Shown here in pieces: positions 50,269 to 64,000 of a DNA stretch of 64,000 nt. Source of the DNA: Streptomyces qinzhouensis (GTDB lineage Bacteria > Actinomycetota > Actinomycetes > Streptomycetales > Streptomycetaceae); the NCBI RefSeq assembly GCF_007856155.1, contig NZ_CP042266.1:7626001-7690000 (forward strand), in the 5' to 3' direction. The translations under genes and the position numbers were made by a program. The stretch's first letter is position 1. Each line of letters opens with the position of its first letter. The notes under the pieces were generated by a model. It saw nothing but the letters and a program-made list of their open reading frames with translations, was not told the origin of the DNA and searched no databases.

Positions 50269-53040
50269 GTGGTTCCGGAAGTGCGAGCAGCCCCCTATGA
50301 ACTGATCGCTCGTGACGACGAGCTGAGCCGTCTCCACCGGGCACTGTCCGGTGCGGGAAGCGGACAGGGCGCTGTCGTCGCCATCACCGGACCCATAGCC
50401 AGCGGCAAGACGGCACTGCTCGAGGCCGGCGCGGCCAAGACCGGCTTCGTCACCCTTCGGGCGGTGTGCTCCATGGAGGAGAGCAGTCTGCCCTACGGGC
50501 TGCTCGGCCAGCTCTTCGACCATCCCGAGCTGGCTGCCCGGGCGCCGTGTCTCGCCCGGCTCACGGCCCTGTGCGAGGGCCCGCCGATCGGTACCGACAA
50601 CCGACTGCGGGCCGAGTTCACCCGCACGCTGCTGGCGCTCGCCGCGGACCGGCCCGTTCTGATAGGTGTCGACGACGTTCACCATGCCGACGGTGCGTCG
50701 CTGCTCTGTCTGCTCCATCTCGCCCGCCGTATCGGCCCGGCCCGGATCTCCATCGTGTTGACGGAGCTCCGTCGGCCGACCCCGGCCGACTCCCGCTTCC
50801 AGGCGGAACTGCTGAGCCTGCGCTTCTACCAGGAGATCGCGCTGCGGCCACTCGGTGCGACCGGGACCGCCGAGCTCGTACGCCGGCAGCTCGGCCGGGA
50901 CACGCACGACGACGTCCTCGCCGAGACGTTCCGGGCGACCGGAGGAAACCTGCTTCTCGGACACGGCCTGATCAACGACATCCGGGAGGCGCGGGCCACG
51001 GGACGCCCGGGGGTCGTGGTGGGAAGGGCGTATCGGCTCGCGTATCTGGGCTCGCTCTACCGGTGCGGCCCGGTGGCGTTACGTATCGCCCAGGCGGCCG
51101 CCGTACTCGGCGCGAGTGCCGAACCCGTACTCGTCCAGCGGATGACCGGCCTCAACACAGAAGTCTTCGAGCAGGTCTGCGAACAGCTCAACGACGGACG
51201 GCTGCTGCGGGGCGGACGGTTCCCGCACCCGGAGGCCCGGTCCATCGTCCTTGACGACCTGTCGGCCCTGGACCGTCGGAACCTGCACGAGTCGGCACTG
51301 GAACTCCTACGGGACCAAGGCCTGCCCGGCCAGGTGCTCGCCCGTCACCAGATCGGCACCGGCCGGGTACACGGTGCGGACGCCGTCGAGCTGTTCACCG
51401 AGGCCGCGCGAGAGCATCGTCTGCGCGGTGAGCTGGAGGATGCGGCCGGATATCTGGAGCTCGCCCACCGGGCCTGCGACGACCCCGCCGCCCGCGCCGC
51501 GCTGCGCGTCGGTGCCGCCGAGGTCGAGCACCTCTGCGATCCGACCAGGGCCGGCCGGCATCTGCCGGAGCTGCTCACCGCGGCGCGCGCGGGACTGCTC
51601 TCCGGCGAGCACGCCGTGTCGCTCGCCGACTGGCTGGCGATGGGCGGACGACCGGAGGAAGCGGCCGAGGTGCTGGCGACGCAGCACCTCGCGGCCGGGG
51701 ACGAGCAGCACCGGGCACTTCTGGCCGTCGGCGAGTCGTCCCTCGCGCTGGTCCATCCCGGCCTGTCGGATCCGGCACACAGGACCGAATCCTTCGCCGT
51801 GGGCGGGTTCGCCGCGCTCCGCGGCCCGGCCCGGAAACGCGCGGTCGCCGACAAGGCCGTCATCGCGGCACTGCACGGCCGGCCGGAGCCGGCGGAAGCC
51901 CATGCGGAGCATGTCCTTCAGCACATCGACGCTACGGCGGACCGGACCACGGCCATGATGGCGCTGCTGGCCGTGCTCTATGCCGAGAACACCGAGGCCG
52001 TCCAGTTCTGGGTCGACAAACTGGCCGGTGACGAGGCCACTCGTACCCCGGCCGACGAGGCGATCCACGCGGGGTTCAGCGCCGAGACCGCCCTGCGCCG
52101 CGGCGACCTGACGGCCGCCGTCGCATACGGTGAGGCAGCGTTGGGGCCCGGGCTCGTGCCCACCTGGGGAGTGGCGGCCACGCTGCCCCTGAGCAGCACC
52201 GTGGTCGCCGCGATCCGGCTCGGCGATCTCGACCAGGCCGAACGGTGGCTCGCCGAGCCATTACCGCAGCGGACCTCGGAGAGCCTCTTCGGGTTGCACC
52301 TGCTCTGGGCCCGAGGGCGGTACCAGCTCGCGACCGGGCGGCACCGGGCGGCGTACGCGCTGTTCAGGGAATGCGGGGATCGGATGCGGCACTGGGCCGT
52401 CGATGTGCCGGGCCTGATGCTCTGGCGGGTCGACGCCGCGGAGGCGCTGCTGATGCTCGGCACTGACCATGCCGAAGGGCTCCGGCTCATATCCGACCAG
52501 ATGAACCGGCCGATGCGGTCCCGGGCCCGCGCCCTGACCTTGCGGGTGCTGGCGGCCTACAGTCCACTGCCCAAGCGGATCGACCTGCTCGAAGAGGCGG
52601 CCGACCTGCTCGTCACCTGCAATGACCAGTATGAACTGGCCTGTGTGCTGATGGATCTGGGCGAGGCGCTCAACATGGTCAGGCAGCACAATCGCGCACG
52701 GGGTCTGATCCGCAGGGCACGGTACTTGGCGACCCAGTGCGGTGCCGTGCCGCTGCTCCTCAGGCTCGGCGCGAAGCCGTCGGACATCGGCGGTGCCTGG
52801 GACGCCACGCTGGGACAGCGCATCACGTCACTGACGGAGTCGGAGCGGCGGGTGTCCGCGCTCGCCGCTGTGGGGCGTACGAACAGGGAGATCGCCGACC
52901 ATCTGTTCGTCACGGCCAGCACCGTGGAACAGCACCTCACGAACGTGTTCCGCAAGCTGGGTGTGAAGGGCCGCCAGCAGCTTCCGAGGGAACTGGCCGA
53001 AGTCGGTGAACTGGCCGGCCGGGGCGACCGGTGCGGGTAG
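50269..53040 (+). CDS. fkbN: LAL-type LuxR regulator of the macrolactam cluster (FkbN-like)
   Basis: A 923-residue LAL regulator. Walker A is GPIASGKTAL (residues 41-50), Walker B ADRPVLIGVDDVHHAD, and the C-terminal LuxR helix-turn-helix reads LTESERRVSALAAVGRTNRE and FVTASTVEQHLTNVFRKL. The GTG at 50269 is the longest start; a GTG at 50281 has a better-placed GAGG. Two leucines are encoded by TTA (51079 and 52261, residues 271 and 665), so the gene is a bldA target. In FK506/FK520 producers FkbN is required for expression of the PKS genes. Its position between the thioesterase and fkbM supports that identity. Confidence 0.88.
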   Translation: MVPEVRAAPYELIARDDELSRLHRALSGAGSGQGAVVAITGPIASGKTALLEAGAAKTGFVTLRAVCSMEESSLPYGLLGQLFDHPELAARAPCLARLTALCEGPPIGTDNRLRAEFTRTLLALAADRPVLIGVDDVHHADGASLLCLLHLARRIGPARISIVLTELRRPTPADSRFQAELLSLRFYQEIALRPLGATGTAELVRRQLGRDTHDDVLAETFRATGGNLLLGHGLINDIREARATGRPGVVVGRAYRLAYLGSLYRCGPVALRIAQAAAVLGASAEPVLVQRMTGLNTEVFEQVCEQLNDGRLLRGGRFPHPEARSIVLDDLSALDRRNLHESALELLRDQGLPGQVLARHQIGTGRVHGADAVELFTEAAREHRLRGELEDAAGYLELAHRACDDPAARAALRVGAAEVEHLCDPTRAGRHLPELLTAARAGLLSGEHAVSLADWLAMGGRPEEAAEVLATQHLAAGDEQHRALLAVGESSLALVHPGLSDPAHRTESFAVGGFAALRGPARKRAVADKAVIAALHGRPEPAEAHAEHVLQHIDATADRTTAMMALLAVLYAENTEAVQFWVDKLAGDEATRTPADEAIHAGFSAETALRRGDLTAAVAYGEAALGPGLVPTWGVAATLPLSSTVVAAIRLGDLDQAERWLAEPLPQRTSESLFGLHLLWARGRYQLATGRHRAAYALFRECGDRMRHWAVDVPGLMLWRVDAAEALLMLGTDHAEGLRLISDQMNRPMRSRARALTLRVLAAYSPLPKRIDLLEEAADLLVTCNDQYELACVLMDLGEALNMVRQHNRARGLIRRARYLATQCGAVPLLLRLGAKPSDIGGAWDATLGQRITSLTESERRVSALAAVGRTNREIADHLFVTASTVEQHLTNVFRKLGVKGRQQLPRELAEVGELAGRGDRCG

Positions 53041-53049
53041 CCGGGCCCC

Positions 53050-53064
53050 GCCGGCTCAGCCGGC
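53050..53064. terminator. Hairpin between convergent fkbN and fkbM
   Basis: GCCGGC-TCA-GCCGGC, 6-bp arms around the fkbM stop codon and 10 bp past the fkbN stop. A compact GC-rich stem that could end both converging transcripts. Confidence 0.4.
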
Positions 53065-53838
53065 CGCGCGCCGCGCGGCGACCTGGTGGATGTCCGTACC
53101 GGCGAACAGCGGTTCCTGCTCGGTGACGACGGTGAAGCCATGGCCACGAAGGAGCGCGACGACCTCGCCGAGCGCGCCTTCGGTGTCGTGGACCTCGGCG
53201 ACGACCTGACGGATCCGGGGCCAGTCGGCGTCCTCGATCCCGGCGAGGACACGCCGTTCGCTCTTCTCGACGTCGATCTTCAGCAGGCCGATCGCCGTGA
53301 TGCCGCGTTCCGCGATGACGTCGGAGAGCCGGACCGTCGTGGTCTCGAGCTCCTGGCTCGTGTCCGGCAGTTGGGCGAGCATGATGTCGACGTCCTCGGA
53401 GCTGTAGCCGCCGTTGAGGCCGAGCGTACGCAACAGCTCCCTGCGGCTCGTGGCATCCGCGTGGAAGCCGGACATCAGCGTGGCGTCGGGGTAGAACGTC
53501 ATCGTGCGGACCCCGGCCTCGTCGGAGACCGCGCACTGGTCCACCCGGCCCGGGACACCGTGCCGTATCACGTTCGCCCGCAGCGCGGCGAACGGCGTCG
53601 GCGCGGGCTCGAAGGCGTGCACGGTCACGCCGGGACGCTCCAGATGAGCGAAGAGCGTGAACATGCCGATATTCGCGCCCACGTCGAAGACCACGTCCCC
53701 CGGGAGCAGTTCGATGCCGTTGCGCAGATAACAGCGCTCGGTGAAAATCTCCCGGTACAGGAACTGCGCCTCGCTCACATTGATGTGCGAGACGGTCGTC
53801 CCGTTCGGCAGCCGCAGGGTCTCCGGCACCGAGGTCAC
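53056..53838 (-). CDS. fkbM: FkbM-type O-methyltransferase
   Basis: A 260-residue SAM-dependent methyltransferase from the GTG at 53838, which overlaps the P450 stop as GTGA; the longer frame upstream lies inside the P450 gene. The SAM-binding loop reads VVFDVGANIGMFT (about 49-61), followed by VHAFEPAPTPFAALRANV and LLKIDVEKSE, the defining pattern of the FkbM family. In tacrolimus/ascomycin biosynthesis FkbM methylates the C31 hydroxyl of the cyclohexane starter-derived ring. Length and gene position match that enzyme rather than the many other FkbM-family proteins. Confidence 0.88.
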   Translation of the reverse strand: MTSVPETLRLPNGTTVSHINVSEAQFLYREIFTERCYLRNGIELLPGDVVFDVGANIGMFTLFAHLERPGVTVHAFEPAPTPFAALRANVIRHGVPGRVDQCAVSDEAGVRTMTFYPDATLMSGFHADATSRRELLRTLGLNGGYSSEDVDIMLAQLPDTSQELETTTVRLSDVIAERGITAIGLLKIDVEKSERRVLAGIEDADWPRIRQVVAEVHDTEGALGEVVALLRGHGFTVVTEQEPLFAGTDIHQVAARRAAG

Positions 53839-54997
53839 TCCGCACCCCAGGTGACCCGCAGCTCGGCCGGGCTGAACAGCCCGAGGCCCTCGTTCATCGG
53901 TACGTCGCCGACGAGACGGACGTCCGGGAAACGCTCGAACAACCGCAGACACGCGACCTTGATGAGCAGCCGGGCGACATGCTGCCCCGGACACTTGTGG
54001 ATGCCGTGGCCGAACGCGAAGTTCCCCTCGGCCGGACGCCGCACGTCGAACACATCGGGGTCCAGGAACAGCCGCGGGTCGCGGTTCGCCGTCGAATAGA
54101 GCGGGATCACGTTGTCACCCGCACTGATCCGCACGCCGTGCAGGTCGACGTCCTCGACACAGACGCGCGGCACCCCCATCTGGTTGACCGGGAGGAAACG
54201 CAGCATCTCCTCGACCGCGTTGTCGACCAGCTCGGGGCGCGCCCGCAGCGCCGCCTGCTGTTCGGGATGGCTGAGCAGTGCGTAGAGGCAGTAGCCGACC
54301 ATCTGCTGTACGGAGTCGTGCCCGGCGAACAGCAGCGTCGCGAACACTCCCGTCGCCTCGTCGTCGCTCAGCGAGATCTCGCCGTCCGCGGCGGAGGCCA
54401 GTCGATGGAGCAGGTCCTCGCCCCGCTCGTCGCGTTTGGCGCGTACCAACTCCCGCGCATGGGAGAAGAAATCATCGGTCAGCGCTTTGACGCTGTCCAG
54501 GTCGGTCGAGCCCGTGATGTTCCGCATGCGTGCCTCGAGTACCGCTCCCTCCTCGGGGGTGAGTCCGTACAGCGCGTTGATGACGAGGGAAGGGAGCCGC
54601 CTCGCGTATCCGGGAATCAGATCGGTGCCGGGCCCGGCGGTCTCGATCTCGTCCAGACAGGCGTCGGCCGCCTCGATGACGGAGTCCTCCTGCTTGCGTG
54701 CGGAACGCAGCGTGAAGTCCCCGGCGATCTTCTGCCGATAACGGCTGTGCTCCGGCAGGTCCATGCCGGAGAACCAGCCGGGACGCCGGTCGGGCAGCAT
54801 CTCCGACGGTGCGGCCGAACTGAACCGCGGATCGTTGGTGACCAGTTTGACGTCCTCGGCGCCGGCGACCAGCCAGTGCTTGATGCCGAACAGATCGAAC
54901 GAGCCCACCGTGCCGCTCGCCAGAATCGCCCGGTGGCCGTCCTGGATCGCGAACGGGCAGCGGCCCGCGGGCGTCGTCTCGTCGTGCGCTTCGGTGC

Positions 54998-55001
<4 letters not shown>
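53835..55001 (-). CDS. fkbD: Cytochrome P450 (FkbD-like, macrolactam C9 oxidation)
   Basis: A 388-residue P450 with the haem-binding FAFGHGIHKCPGQ (C337), the oxygen-binding I-helix LLFAGHDS (residues 224-230) and an ExxR-type EEMLR helix. The start overlaps the PKS stop by ATGA. In FK506/FK520 clusters a P450 of the same length in this position, FkbD, oxidises C9 of the PKS-NRPS product to the ketone that completes the FKBP-binding tricarbonyl region. The assignment is by gene order and family, not by substrate test. Confidence 0.87.

Positions 55002-64000
<8,999 letters not shown>

Overview
The window is about 64 kb of high-GC DNA with strong third-position GC bias, frequent GTG/TTG starts, 4-bp ATGA stop/start overlaps and rare TTA codons confined to a few secondary-metabolism genes. 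Gene content (LAL-type LuxR regulators, NsdA-like regulator, mevalonate operon, modular PKS) points to a Streptomyces or close relative, probably a chromosome-arm region rich in mobile-element debris. All family calls were made by reading the sequence; no database search was run.

Layout. (1) 0-3.8 kb: a degenerate recombinase entering from the left edge, a P-loop kinase, a decayed NUDIX gene, the tail of an ISL3-type transposase, a DUF4259 gene and a small hypothetical gene. (2) 4.7-7.3 kb: a two-gene diterpene cassette, a class II cyclase (DxDD) followed by a class I terpene synthase. (3) 7.3-36.7 kb: a long accessory stretch. It holds an alkyl sulfatase, broken thioredoxin and carboxymuconolactone-decarboxylase genes, a leftward amidohydrolase/isochorismatase/DoxX/DUF1275 group, two divergent giant LuxR regulators, an IS30 element abutting a hydrolase, AraC, TetR and MFS genes, a SnoaL-like gene, secreted proteins, and a small two-gene unit whose facing termini carry a similar RHIM-like motif. 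(4) 37.4-48.4 kb: a tightly coupled mevalonate operon (KAS III, ACP, a 54-aa ORF, mevalonate kinase, diphosphomevalonate decarboxylase, phosphomevalonate kinase, type 2 IPP isomerase, HMG-CoA reductase, HMG-CoA synthase, polyprenyl diphosphate synthase), then an NsdA-like regulator. (5) 49.2-64 kb: the edge of a macrolactam cluster whose gene order (type II thioesterase, LAL regulator, FkbM methyltransferase, P450, PKS) matches fkbQ-fkbN-fkbM-fkbD-fkbA of the tacrolimus/ascomycin family. The last two PKS modules, methylmalonyl with full reduction and then malonyl with no reduction and no thioesterase, fit FkbA modules 9 and 10.

How the genes fit together. The mevalonate operon can make IPP and DMAPP from acetyl- and malonyl-CoA, the prenyl synthase can extend these to GGPP, and the two cyclases 30 kb away can cyclise GGPP. 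These two parts probably belong to one diterpene pathway that has been split or rearranged. A ~172-bp element occurs just upstream of the NsdA-like regulator gene (46886-47056) and again, inverted, beside the cyclases (3902-4074), linking the two parts. TTA codons in the class I synthase, the phosphomevalonate kinase and the LAL regulator suggest bldA control of both pathways.
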